Shown piece after piece: positions 41,054 through 49,463 of a stretch of 64,000 nt of DNA; the stretch's first letter is position 1, and the number at the start of each line of letters is the position of its first letter. Made by a program: the position numbers and the translations under genes. The notes below the pieces were generated by a model that had not been told where the DNA came from, searched no databases, and was given only the letters and a program-made list of their open reading frames with translations. This DNA comes from Clostridium sp. Its GTDB lineage: Bacteria > Cyanobacteriota > Vampirovibrionia > Gastranaerophilales > Gastranaerophilaceae. The stretch spans positions 124,001 through 188,000 of the forward strand of contig JAHALR010000001.1 of the NCBI GenBank assembly GCA_018362895.1, read 5' to 3'.

Positions 41054-41860
41054 TTATTTAACATTAATAGTTTTATTTTGAGCATTTTCAACTTCGAGCA
41101 AAACTTCTTCAGGGTGCACAGTTTTTATAGGAATATTTTTTATATTTTCTTCATGAGGCACAGGTGTAACAACGCTATTTACATTGATAACATTATCAAC
41201 AGAAACTGGCTGTTCACCATTCGATGTATTTTCCACAGGAGCAACATTATTTGCAGGAGGTGAATCCAAATCCTCAGAATCAGAAGATTTAAACTTCAAA
41301 ATAAACATTGTATCTTTATTTATAACAACATCGTTCCCCTCTTCCACATAAGAAAAGAAAGAATCATCCCAAACTTGTTTTACACCTGATTTTAATCTGT
41401 TATTTTCATTATTCTTCCACATGCCTTTAACAAGAGAAACACCTTCTGACAGTAAAGGAATATGAAAAATAAGCCCGCCTGCGGTTGTTGCAGCAGATGT
41501 AGCCAGACCAGCTTTATCAAGTTCTTTGTATTCTGCATATTTTGCAATAAATTCAGGATCATCTATTTCATAAGTTCTTCCATTGTAAGTATATGAGGTC
41601 GGTCTGAATTTGAAAGATGCATTTAATTTTGCTCTTTTAGGCTGCTTAACATCAAATACTTCACCATATATAACAGTGCCATCTTCAAAAACAATACCGT
41701 TTTTAAATTCTACACGTTCTAGAGTCATGACCTTCATTGTTGTAACAGGACGCAATGAATTGAATGGAGTCAATGCACTGACTTTTACAGATTGAGCAGC
41801 ATAAACAGGCGCAGAAATGAAAATAAGTGCAAGTACCAAATAAAACACAATCTTTTTCAT
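41054..41860 (-). CDS. Secreted beta-rich envelope protein
   Basis: A signal peptide (1-21) precedes a segment FKNGIVFEDGTVIYGEVFDV and KFRPTSYTYNGRTYEIDDPEF. This has the same layout as the beta-rich part of the SLH protein and of the 1-755 protein. A hydrophobic Gly-rich segment (AGLATSAATTAGGLIFHIPLL) and VVINKDTMFILKF follow. The C-terminal ~70 residues are low-complexity (Val/Pro/Glu/Asn). I do not know the function; a surface or translocated envelope protein is likely. It runs towards the end of the SNF2 gene, with an 18-bp gap. Confidence 0.6.
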   Translation of the reverse strand: MKKIVFYLVLALIFISAPVYAAQSVKVSALTPFNSLRPVTTMKVMTLERVEFKNGIVFEDGTVIYGEVFDVKQPKRAKLNASFKFRPTSYTYNGRTYEIDDPEFIAKYAEYKELDKAGLATSAATTAGGLIFHIPLLSEGVSLVKGMWKNNENNRLKSGVKQVWDDSFFSYVEEGNDVVINKDTMFILKFKSSDSEDLDSPPANNVAPVENTSNGEQPVSVDNVINVNSVVTPVPHEENIKNIPIKTVHPEEVLLEVENAQNKTINVK

Positions 41861-42022
41861 AAAATAACTCCAAATATAACTATACAGATATTAATAAGAT
41901 TATAAGGGTTTGGAATATTATTGACAACAAAATAAAATTTTTCATTAAAAGATATTGAAAATTAAAATTCAGCATATTATAATTTTTTTACGGACATGTT
42001 CCAAATGAAAATTAAATAAAAT

Positions 42023-42099
42023 GGGATTGTAGCTCAGTTGGTTAGAGTGCCTGCCTGTCACGCAGGAGGTCGCGAGTTCGAGCCTCGTCAGTCCCGCCA
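42023..42099 (+). tRNA. tRNA-Asp(GTC)
   Basis: The 77-nt cloverleaf has acceptor GGGATTG/CAGTCCC, D-arm GCTCAGTTGGTTAGAG, and anticodon stem-loop CCTGC-CTGTCAC-GCAGG, giving anticodon GTC. The T-arm is CGAGTTCGAGCCTCG, with encoded CCA at 42097-42099. Its 3' end is the usual site for integrative elements, and the accessory cluster begins right after it, but no attachment repeat was found. Confidence 0.95.
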
Positions 42100-42104
42100 T
42101 TTAA

Positions 42105-42129
42105 AAGAAGCCCTAGGCTTCTTTTTTTA
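42105..42129 (+). terminator. Terminator after tRNA-Asp
   Basis: AAGAAGCC pairs with GGCTTCTT around CTA, followed by a T tract to 42129. Confidence 0.85.
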
Positions 42130-42180
42130 TTTTAAATTCATTTAGCTGAAACCTCAAAACAATTTTTCTATTATTATAAA

Positions 42181-42223
42181 AATATTATTGACCAAAAGTC
42201 ATTGACTTTTGGTCAATAATATT
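42181..42223. promoter_or_regulatory. 43-bp perfect palindrome, putative TetR operator
   Basis: Arms of 21 bp (42181-42201 and 42203-42223; core TTGACCAAAAGTCA / TGACTTTTGGTCAA) are exact reverse complements around one central base. It lies 32 bp before the TetR ATG and overlaps the -35 of the promoter below, as expected for an autorepressed TetR gene. Confidence 0.75.
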
Positions 42224-42230
42224 ACATAAT
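42202..42230 (+). promoter_or_regulatory. Promoter of the TetR-flavodoxin-AKR unit
   Basis: TTGACT (42202-42207) and CATAAT (42225-42230) are separated by 17 bp. The -35 and most of the spacer lie inside the 43-bp palindrome, so bound repressor would block RNA polymerase. Confidence 0.6.
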
Positions 42231-42254
42231 GAATTTGTAAGGAGATATATAGAC

Positions 42255-42857
42255 ATGAACAAACGTCAACAATCAGCAGAAAATACAAAGAAAAAACTTA
42301 TACAAGCTGCATTAAAGTTACTTAAAGAAAATGGACTTAATTCAATAAATGTTGAAGAAATCACAAAAGAAGCCGGCGTTGCAAAAGGAACTTTCTATGT
42401 CTATTTTAAACGCAAAGAAGATATTATAGCCGAATATTCAAGATATCCTTTTAAAGAAATTTCAGATGAATTGAAAAAAATGCAAAATACAAATTTAATT
42501 GATAAATTAACACATTATTTTTATCGATTTATGCAGTGCGTTGAAACGCCCGGAATAAATATATGCCGTGAATGGATAAAGGCTGTTATTGATCCTAACA
42601 ACACCCAAAATAGTCAAGATAGCGAAAAATGGGTTTATGACTTTGAGATGCTAAAAGAAATTTTAGTAAACGCTATACAAAATTACGAATTAAAACCAAA
42701 TACTCCTGTTGAACTTTTGTCACATCTGATTATCAGCCAATTATACGGAATGATGACCTGTTGGTGTATGTCAGATGGTAAGTTTGAACCATTAGAGTGG
42801 AGCAACAAATTTTGTGAATTGCAATTAAAGTCAATATTAAAGGAATACTTAATTTAA
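42255..42857 (+). CDS. TetR/AcrR family transcriptional regulator
   Basis: The 200-residue protein has the TetR N-terminal HTH: NTKKKLIQAALKLLKENGLN, then VEEITKEAGVAKGTFYVYFKRKEDII (about residues 10-60). A ligand-binding helical domain with several Cys and Trp follows. It heads a unit of flavodoxin and two aldo/keto reductases, so its ligand may be a toxic carbonyl or quinone compound. The SD is AAGGAGATA. The 43-bp palindrome upstream suggests self-regulation. Confidence 0.88.
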   Translation: MNKRQQSAENTKKKLIQAALKLLKENGLNSINVEEITKEAGVAKGTFYVYFKRKEDIIAEYSRYPFKEISDELKKMQNTNLIDKLTHYFYRFMQCVETPGINICREWIKAVIDPNNTQNSQDSEKWVYDFEMLKEILVNAIQNYELKPNTPVELLSHLIISQLYGMMTCWCMSDGKFEPLEWSNKFCELQLKSILKEYLI

Positions 42858-42867
42858 GGAGAATTTT

Positions 42868-43401
42868 ATGAAAATCTTAGTTTTAGAAGGAAGTCCTCAC
42901 AAGAAAGGTTCATCAAATCTTTTAGCGAATAATTTCATCAAAGGTGCGACCGAAAGCGGACACGAAGTTCAGGCTTATGACGTTGCACATGCCAAAATTG
43001 GTGCGTGTATGGGATGCAATGCATGCGGAATGAACGGCGAATGCATCCAAAAAGATGATATGGTTGAAATTGAAAAATTAATTTTAAATTCTGATATGAT
43101 TGTTTTCGTTTCACCTATTTACTATTTTGGTATTTCTGCCCAATTAAAAACAGTCATTGACAGGTTTTACAGTTTTAATACAAAACTTATGAATAAAGGT
43201 CTCAAATCTGCATTGATAGTCGCTGCTTGGGATGATTCAGAACAAGTAACGAGCTTTACAAAAGATCATTATCTTGGTATTTGCTCATATCTCGGTTTTG
43301 AAAACAAAGGCATGGTTTTGGGCGGTGGTTGCGGAACACCATCTATGACACAAAATACAAAATATCCACAAGCTGCTTATGAATTAGGTAAAAATTTATA
43401 G
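42868..43401 (+). CDS. Flavodoxin-like NADPH-dependent FMN reductase family protein
   Basis: The flavodoxin-like fold has LVLEGSPHKKGSSNLL as the FMN phosphate loop. CMGCNACGMNGECIQKDDM carries three Cys as in iron-sulfur flavoproteins of this family. SPIYYFGISAQLKTVIDRFY completes the FMN site. At 177 residues it is an NAD(P)H:acceptor oxidoreductase. It follows the TetR gene by 10 bp with AAGGAG, and it is followed by an aldo/keto reductase 12 bp later. It probably takes part in quinone or electrophile reduction. Confidence 0.85.
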   Translation: MKILVLEGSPHKKGSSNLLANNFIKGATESGHEVQAYDVAHAKIGACMGCNACGMNGECIQKDDMVEIEKLILNSDMIVFVSPIYYFGISAQLKTVIDRFYSFNTKLMNKGLKSALIVAAWDDSEQVTSFTKDHYLGICSYLGFENKGMVLGGGCGTPSMTQNTKYPQAAYELGKNL

Positions 43402-43413
43402 GGAGAAAATTTT

Positions 43414-44419
43414 ATGAAAACAAGAAAATTAAGAAATATTGAAGTGTCTTCTATCGGCATAGGTTGTATGGGTTTTTCTCATGGATACGGACAAATACCA
43501 AGTGAATCTGAATCTATCAGATTAATGCGAAAAGCCTATAATGAATATGGATGTACTTTATTTGATACAGCCGAAGTTTACGCAACCTTTGAAAATGAAA
43601 TTTTGGTCGGTAAGGCTATTAAACCCTTCAGAGATAAAATTGTTTTATCAACAAAATTTATGCCCAAAACACTCCCAGGACAAGAAATAGCAGAAGGTAA
43701 ATTATCAAGAAAAGGTCTAAGAATGGCAGTTGAAGGCTCATTAAAAAGGCTTCAAACCGATTATATCGACCTTTATTATGAACATAGAGTTCCTATTGAC
43801 AGTAATGTAGAAGAAATGGCTATGTGGATGGGGGAATTGATTGCTGAAGGAAAAATCAGAGGCTGGGGGCAATCTGAACCATCAATTAAACAGGCACAAA
43901 AGGCTCATGCAGTAACTCCAATATCAGCAATTCAAAATGAATATTCGATAATGAATAGAGCTTCAGAAAAAGAATTTTTTGATTTCTGCGACCATAATAA
44001 TATTGGATTTGTAGCATATTCTCCTATGGCAAGCGGTTTTTTATCAGGAAAATATAATAAAAATACCGAATATAAAGGAGATGATGTCCGCAGAGTAATA
44101 ACTCGTTTTACACCTGAAAATGTTGAAAAAAAATCAACCTTTGTTGGATTTATTAAATGATTTTGCAATTTCAAAAAATACAACTACTGCTCAAATTTCT
44201 CTCGCTTGGATGCTGCATAAAAAACCTTTTATTGTTCCAATTCCAGGGATGAGAAAAGATGAAAGAATGGAAGAGAATTTTGGGGCAGTAAATATTGAAT
44301 TTACTGATGAAGAATTCAATGAAATTGAAGAAAAATTAAGTAAAATTAAAATCTATGGCGATAGAAAAGATAGTGATATTCAAAAACTTGGAACTATCGT
44401 TACAGTTGCAAAGTCATAA
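43414..44419 (+). pseudogene. Aldo/keto reductase, frameshifted at an A8 run
   Basis: The family pattern is split over two frames. Frame 1 (43414-44160) gives residues 1-248, with DTAEVYATFENE, IDLYYEHRV and a FTPENVEKK end. Frame 2 (44120-44419) resumes with NQPLLDLLNDFAISKNTTTAQISLAW and PIPGMRKDERMEENF. The shift is at 44126-44133, eight A's; removing one A gives a continuous ENVEKNQPLLDLL. This could be a sequencing error, a true pseudogene or slippage. If intact it would be a ~334-residue aldo/keto reductase. It has AGGGAG upstream. Confidence 0.8.
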
Positions 44420-44451
44420 AATAGGTATTAATAACATAAAGAGGTTTATAT

Positions 44452-45309
44452 ATGAAAACAGTAAAACTTAATAACGGACTTGAAATGCCGATTTTAGGCT
44501 ACGGTGTTTATCTTGTTGAACCAAAAGAATGCGAAAGATGTGTAACTGATGCACTTGATGTGGGTTATAGAATGATCGATACAGCACAAGCCTATTACAA
44601 TGAAGAAGGAGTTGGTTCTGCCTGGACAAAATCAGAAATTAAAAGAGAAGATTTATTTTTAGTATCTAAAATTTGGGTAACAAATGCTGGTGAGAAAAAA
44701 GCCTATGAATCAATTTTAAAATCTTTAGATAAACTGCAAACCGATTATATTGATTTAATGTTAATCCACCAATGCTACAATGATTATTATGGCACATATC
44801 GGGCAATGGAACGAGCATACAAAGAAGGTAAATTAAAAGCAATCGGGCTTTCAAACTTTATGCCGGATAGATATGTTGATATTGCTTCCTGGGTTGAAAT
44901 CAAGCCAATGGTTATGCAGCTTGAAACTCATGTTTTCTTTCAACAACAAGAAGAACGTAAATGGCTCAATAAATATAATGCTCAACTTATGTCCTGGGGG
45001 CCTTTAGCTCATGGAATAGATAAAATTTTCAATAATAAAACTTTAATTGAACTTTCTGAAAAATATAATAAAAGTGCAGCCCAAATAGCTTTGAGATTTT
45101 TAACACAGGAAAATATTATAGTTATCCCAAAATCAACACACAAAGACAGAATGGCTGAGAACTTTAATATTTTTGATTTTGAAATAAATGCTGATGATAT
45201 AAACAAAATAAGAGCATTAGACACAGGAAAAAGCGACATTGTAAATTTCAGAGATGCAGAAATGAGCGAATTCTTTGTAAATTACACAAAAGAACATGGA
45301 GAAGTCTAA
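44452..45309 (+). CDS. Aldo/keto reductase (2,5-DKG reductase type)
   Basis: The (beta/alpha)8 NADPH reductase has GVYLVEPKECERCV and catalytic Asp/Tyr in MIDTAQAYYNEEGVG. The Lys is in LVSKIWV, and the His is in LIHQC. IVIPKSTHKDRMAEN binds the NADPH phosphate. At 285 residues it fits the AKR5 family. AGAGG 6 nt before the ATG supports the start. It is the last gene of the TetR unit and probably reduces toxic aldehydes or ketones. Confidence 0.9.
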   Translation: MKTVKLNNGLEMPILGYGVYLVEPKECERCVTDALDVGYRMIDTAQAYYNEEGVGSAWTKSEIKREDLFLVSKIWVTNAGEKKAYESILKSLDKLQTDYIDLMLIHQCYNDYYGTYRAMERAYKEGKLKAIGLSNFMPDRYVDIASWVEIKPMVMQLETHVFFQQQEERKWLNKYNAQLMSWGPLAHGIDKIFNNKTLIELSEKYNKSAAQIALRFLTQENIIVIPKSTHKDRMAENFNIFDFEINADDINKIRALDTGKSDIVNFRDAEMSEFFVNYTKEHGEV

Positions 45310-45333
45310 AACACAACTTAAAATGAAGTAAAT

Positions 45334-45368
45334 AAAAAAAATCCAACCTAATGGTTGGATTTTTTTTA
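45334..45368. terminator. Bidirectional terminator
   Basis: AAAAATCCAACC and GGTTGGATTTTT form a perfect stem around TAAT, with A and T tracts on both sides. It separates the TetR unit from the convergent CMD gene. Confidence 0.85.
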
Positions 45369-46193
45369 TTTACTTTCTTTAACAAGCTTTAATGAATTAA
45401 GGGTATTTGGAAATCCGACATAAGGAAGACACTGAATAATTGCTGCCACAATAGTTTCTTTAGAATTGCCTGCCTTAAGATTTCCTTTGATATGGCTTTT
45501 GAACGCTTCACGCTCTCCTGTTGTAACAAGAATACTCAATATAAGAAGTTCTCTGGTTTTTATGTCCAAACCTTTCCTTGTGTAAAAATCACCAAAACAA
45601 ACTTCTGTTAAAAACCTTGCTACATCATCCCCCATATTGTCAGGCAGACCTTTCATTGATTCTTTTATTTCATTGCCATAAAGTATTTCTTGAATAGCCA
45701 GACCTTTGTCATAACGTTGTGATTCATCAACAGCAGCAGTACTTTCCAGGGGAGTTTTGACCCCCCTTTCTTCAAATACTTCATTTAAAATAACAAGTGC
45801 ATTTAAAGTTTTCGGAAACCCTATAAATGGAGCACACTGATAAATCGTCTCTCTCAGCTCGACAGGAGTTACTCCAACATTCAGTGCAGCATTTATATGA
45901 GCTTTTAATTGAGGAAGTGTCTGCTGTACGGTCAGCGAAGTAACTGTAATCATTTCTCTTATTTTAATGTCAAGATTTCCCACTGTAAAAACTTCTCCAA
46001 AAATATATTTTTGGAGTATAGCCATCATTTCAGGATCATTTCCGGTATTTGTTAAGGCTTCGCCTCCAAAAAGTATATTATAATTCTTTTTACAAATTTC
46101 AACTCTTGTCATATTTTTATCCTCTTTTGACATTGCATAAGCACATATAAAAAACTGTGCAATTATTAAAGTTAATATAAATAGTCTTTTCAC
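45366..46193 (-). CDS. Secreted double carboxymuconolactone decarboxylase-like protein
   Basis: A signal peptide (1-20) is followed by two CMD/AhpD-type domains: one with LDIKIREMITVTSL and YQCAPFIGFPKTLNAL, the other with LDIKTRELLILSIL and IQCLPYVGFPNTLNSL. Neither has the CxxC of AhpD peroxidases; each keeps one Cys. The function in the periplasm is unknown. The start is GTG at 46193 with AGGAG 7 nt upstream. It is the last gene of a four-gene minus-strand unit with cupin, hydrolase and DUF3737 genes. Confidence 0.8.
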   Translation of the reverse strand: MKRLFILTLIIAQFFICAYAMSKEDKNMTRVEICKKNYNILFGGEALTNTGNDPEMMAILQKYIFGEVFTVGNLDIKIREMITVTSLTVQQTLPQLKAHINAALNVGVTPVELRETIYQCAPFIGFPKTLNALVILNEVFEERGVKTPLESTAAVDESQRYDKGLAIQEILYGNEIKESMKGLPDNMGDDVARFLTEVCFGDFYTRKGLDIKTRELLILSILVTTGEREAFKSHIKGNLKAGNSKETIVAAIIQCLPYVGFPNTLNSLKLVKESK

Positions 46194-46203
46194 TTGTGAA
46201 CTC

Positions 46204-46662
46204 CTATTTGTACTGTGAATCTGTTACAGGCTCAAGCCATGTTGTTTCATTCTTAGGAATATTTGTTTCAATAGAAATATGAGCAAACTTAATCTTTGGA
46301 GCAGCACCATGCCAGTGTTCAACAAAAGGAGGAATTTGAACAACATCTCCTGTTTTTAGAATTCTGATTTTTCCGTTTCTTTCCTGATATCGTCCTTCTC
46401 CGGCTGTAACAAGAAGAATTTGACCACCGGAATGCTTATGCCAGTTAGTTCTAGCACCGGCATCAAACGTTACATTTGCAATGGAAGAATTCCAAACATC
46501 ATCTTTTTCAACAAGTTTCGTTAAATATGTTGTACCTGTAAAAAATTTATTGTAAGGATTGAGTTCACCTTTATTGAAAGGCTGATCTAAGTCTTTTGAC
46601 ATAGCAAAATTACCTCCTGTTAAAAATACTGCAAAAAGCACATAAGATAATATTTTTTTCAT
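46204..46662 (-). CDS. Secreted cupin-domain protein
   Basis: A signal peptide is followed by a small cupin barrel of one domain. It has metal-binding motif 1 (RTNWHKHSGGQILLVTAGEG) and motif 2 (PPFVEHWHGAAP). Cupin plus CMD gene pairs are a common association of unknown or aldehyde/quinone-related function. I use the ATG at 46662 (AGGAG 8 nt upstream); a GTG at 46665 is also in frame. It lies 10 bp before the CMD gene. Confidence 0.82.
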   Translation of the reverse strand: MKKILSYVLFAVFLTGGNFAMSKDLDQPFNKGELNPYNKFFTGTTYLTKLVEKDDVWNSSIANVTFDAGARTNWHKHSGGQILLVTAGEGRYQERNGKIRILKTGDVVQIPPFVEHWHGAAPKIKFAHISIETNIPKNETTWLEPVTDSQYK

Positions 46663-46675
46663 CACTTAATCTCCT

Positions 46676-47548
46676 TTATACGCTTGCTAACTTTTTACTT
46701 TTTACAAAATCAAGCACTGCATTAGCATATTCGTTATGCTTATTATAAAAAATATGGCCAGCTCCAGGAATAATAACTATTTCATTTTTCTCAGGATTTT
46801 GGGTACAAGAATTGATTGCAGAAGCGAAAGCAAAAGAATCATCACCTGCACAGCTATCTTTTTCTCCTATTATGAACACACCATTGACAGAAATTTTTCC
46901 CAAAGATTCAGTTTCACCATCACCTGTTAAAATAGGACAGTTTTTAAAAGATGTATTTGAATACCATTGTAGCAATGTGTTCGCAGTCATCGGCGAAAAA
47001 TCATTAAACAAGAATGGCAGCATATCATCCCCTCTGCCTTCTTTTACAAATTTTTCAGCAGATTTTAAGTAATAATCCTTTCTGCCATCTGCATCAATAA
47101 ATTTTGCAAAATCAACAGGACCTGATATGACAAAATGTTTTATATACGGATCATGGTTTATAGACAGATAATTGATTATCTTATTTGAACCAAGAGAATG
47201 ACCAGCAAGGATTATGTTTTTGAACCCTTCGGTTTTTGCAAAATTAATATAAGCATCTATATCTTCATAGGAAAGACTTAAATCATCTATGGCTACACCT
47301 TTTAATTCCTGCTTTTCTGTAATGATGTTAGAATAATGAAGCAAGCCAAATGCATTCATTGTCTGACCGCAAATATAAGCAACACCGTTTTGTGATAAAA
47401 CTTCTCCTGTGGTTTGTAAAAGTTTGTTATTAAAGATATTGGAAAAAATTCCTGTCATCAAAATTACAACAGTGTCAGCATTTTCCACATCATACATTAT
47501 ACTTTTTAAAATTAATCCTCTTTTAGTTAATACATCTATAATTTTCAT
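46676..47548 (-). CDS. Alpha/beta hydrolase
   Basis: This is a 290-residue serine hydrolase with the nucleophile elbow GHSLGS, an oxyanion segment VVILMTGIFSN, Asp in IIGEKDSCAGDD, and His in GAGHIFYN. There is no signal peptide. I start at the ATG at 47548, because the longer frame to 47611 would overlap the DUF3737 gene. The neighbours point to lipid, ester or electrophile metabolism; no specific substrate is recognisable. Confidence 0.82.
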   Translation of the reverse strand: MKIIDVLTKRGLILKSIMYDVENADTVVILMTGIFSNIFNNKLLQTTGEVLSQNGVAYICGQTMNAFGLLHYSNIITEKQELKGVAIDDLSLSYEDIDAYINFAKTEGFKNIILAGHSLGSNKIINYLSINHDPYIKHFVISGPVDFAKFIDADGRKDYYLKSAEKFVKEGRGDDMLPFLFNDFSPMTANTLLQWYSNTSFKNCPILTGDGETESLGKISVNGVFIIGEKDSCAGDDSFAFASAINSCTQNPEKNEIVIIPGAGHIFYNKHNEYANAVLDFVKSKKLASV

Positions 47549-47565
47549 AATTTGTTCAACCTTAT

Positions 47566-48426
47566 TTATGCTATTAACCTGTTCTTTCGCGTAAAAACCT
47601 TTGCGCAACAATGCATAACAGAATCTTCGGCAATTATTTCTCCTATACTGTCAGCAATGATTGTGCCTGATTTTGGATTTTTAACAGACACTATATGACC
47701 TTTTACATCAGCATCCAAATCTGAATATTCAAAAGACAGATCACAATCCTCCATTTCACAGTCAATAAGTCTAAGATTTTTACAATAACAAAGAGGCTGC
47801 GTGCCGATTATTTTACAGTTTATCAATGTAAGATTTTCTGAAAACCAACCAAGATATTCACCTTTGATTATTGAATTTTCGACTGTAATATTTTTGCTAT
47901 GCCAGAAAGCATCCTTTGTATCAAGATTTGAATCTTTAATATACACATTTTTCATATATTGAAAAGAATATTTGCCGCTCATGATTAAATTACTTATTGA
48001 TATATTTTTTGATTCAAACAAAAAATATATCGAATCTACTTTTGAATCGAATATATCTAATTTATTACATCTCCACCCAAACTCCGGAGAAGAGATATCA
48101 CAGTTTTTGACCAATATATTTTTACACTCTCTGAGACACTTTACACCCTCAATTTGAGAAAATTCGATAGAACCATTGTCAGAATACCACAGAGGAGCTC
48201 TTGTTTTGTCATCCATTTTCAAACGTTTTAAAACAAATCTGTTTGCATGCCACAACGGATATCTCAATGAAAACGAACAGTCTGATACAACAATTTTTCT
48301 ACATTCTTTTAAAACAGACTCTCCATCAGAAGGTCCTTCAAATTTGCAATTTACAATTTCTGCATTCTTTAAATTGTATAATGCTCGTTCTTCATCATAT
48401 ATCTTGTCAGCAATAATTTTATTCAT
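47566..48426 (-). CDS. DUF3737 family protein (right-handed beta-helix type)
   Basis: The 286-residue protein matches DUF3737: YDEERALYNLKNAEIVNCKFEGPSDGES near the N-terminus and many regularly spaced short strands with C/N-rich turns. Examples are LRECKNILVKNCDIS, MKNVYIKDSNLD and SENLTLINCKIIG, consistent with a parallel beta-helix. Function unknown. GGAG precedes the ATG by 7 nt. It is the first gene of the minus-strand unit that faces the LysR gene across a palindrome. Confidence 0.85.
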   Translation of the reverse strand: MNKIIADKIYDEERALYNLKNAEIVNCKFEGPSDGESVLKECRKIVVSDCSFSLRYPLWHANRFVLKRLKMDDKTRAPLWYSDNGSIEFSQIEGVKCLRECKNILVKNCDISSPEFGWRCNKLDIFDSKVDSIYFLFESKNISISNLIMSGKYSFQYMKNVYIKDSNLDTKDAFWHSKNITVENSIIKGEYLGWFSENLTLINCKIIGTQPLCYCKNLRLIDCEMEDCDLSFEYSDLDADVKGHIVSVKNPKSGTIIADSIGEIIAEDSVMHCCAKVFTRKNRLIA

Positions 48427-48520
48427 AATGCTACTCCAGTATAAAAATCAATAACTTTAAGACTTAATATTTTTTATTATTTACCATTTTTTGAAAATAG
48501 CAAATACTTATATTGAATCT

Positions 48521-48547
48521 TTAGTTATGCTTGACGAGCATAACTAA
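48521..48547. promoter_or_regulatory. Palindromic LysR-type binding site
   Basis: TTAGTTATGCT (48521-48531) and AGCATAACTAA (48537-48547) are exact inverted repeats around 5 bp, in the spacer between the divergent DUF3737 and LysR genes. Confidence 0.65.
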
Positions 48548-48566
48548 CCTGTTTTAATATAACGGT

Positions 48567-49463
48567 ATGGAAATCAGAGTTTTAAAGTATTTTTTGACAG
48601 TAGCAAAAGAAGGCTCTATTACTGGAGCAGCAAACGCATTGCATCTAACACAGCCAACTCTTTCACGCCAAATAAAAAACCTTGAAAAAGAACTCGGACA
48701 CAAACTTTTGATAAGAACAAACCACAATGTTAGCCTCACCCCAGAAGGCATGATGCTAAGAAAAAGAGCTGAAGAAATATTAGACATGGTTGAAAAAACA
48801 CAAGTGGAATTCAATTCAATAAAAAACTTTATTGCAGGTGAGATTTATATAGGAAGTGGTGAAACAGAAGTCGTCAAACACATTGCAGAAGTAATAAAAG
48901 AAATAAGGGCTGATTATCCAGACATTGTATTTCATGTGCACAGCGCAAATCATGAAGATGTCATTGAAAAACTAGACAAAGGTCTGCTTGATTTTGGAGT
49001 AGTAATGGAATCTTGCTACCTTTCAAAGTATGACTATCTAACGCTTCCTGAGACTGACTCGTGGGGTGTTGTTATGAGAAAAGACAGCAAGCTTGCAAAA
49101 AAAGAATTTATTACGCTTGATGACTTGATTGGCTTGCCTTTAATTCTCTCAAGAAAAGTTTTCAGAGAAAATTCTAATGAAAATGAATTCAATAAATGGT
49201 TTAACAAAAATAAAGAACATCTAGATATTGCAGCAACACACAATTTATTCTTCAATGCCGCAGTTCTGGCACAAGAAGGTGCGGGATATGTATTAACCTT
49301 AAACAACCTTGCAAATACATCAAAAACGAGTTGTCTCTGTTTTAGACCTTTAAAGCCTGTTGTCAAAGCACACTGGCATCTCATCTGGAAAAAACACCAA
49401 GTATTTTCTCCTGCTTCAAAATTATTTTTAGACAGGATACAAACAAAATTTACACAAGATTAG
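48567..49463 (+). CDS. LysR family transcriptional regulator
   Basis: An N-terminal winged HTH (VLKYFLTVAKEGSITGAANALHLTQPTLSRQIKNLEKE, about residues 5-42) precedes a periplasmic-binding-protein-like effector domain. The effector domain includes IYIGSGETEVVK and LDFGVVMESC. At 298 residues it is typical. It is divergent from the DUF3737-hydrolase-cupin-CMD unit, with the palindrome between them. It therefore probably controls that unit in response to an inducer. No SD is visible, so the mRNA may have a very short leader. Confidence 0.9.
   Translation: MEIRVLKYFLTVAKEGSITGAANALHLTQPTLSRQIKNLEKELGHKLLIRTNHNVSLTPEGMMLRKRAEEILDMVEKTQVEFNSIKNFIAGEIYIGSGETEVVKHIAEVIKEIRADYPDIVFHVHSANHEDVIEKLDKGLLDFGVVMESCYLSKYDYLTLPETDSWGVVMRKDSKLAKKEFITLDDLIGLPLILSRKVFRENSNENEFNKWFNKNKEHLDIAATHNLFFNAAVLAQEGAGYVLTLNNLANTSKTSCLCFRPLKPVVKAHWHLIWKKHQVFSPASKLFLDRIQTKFTQD

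Noticed and set aside
42100..42180. An attachment site after tRNA-Asp
   Set aside because: I looked for a second copy of the tRNA 3' end downstream and did not see one, and there is no integrase.
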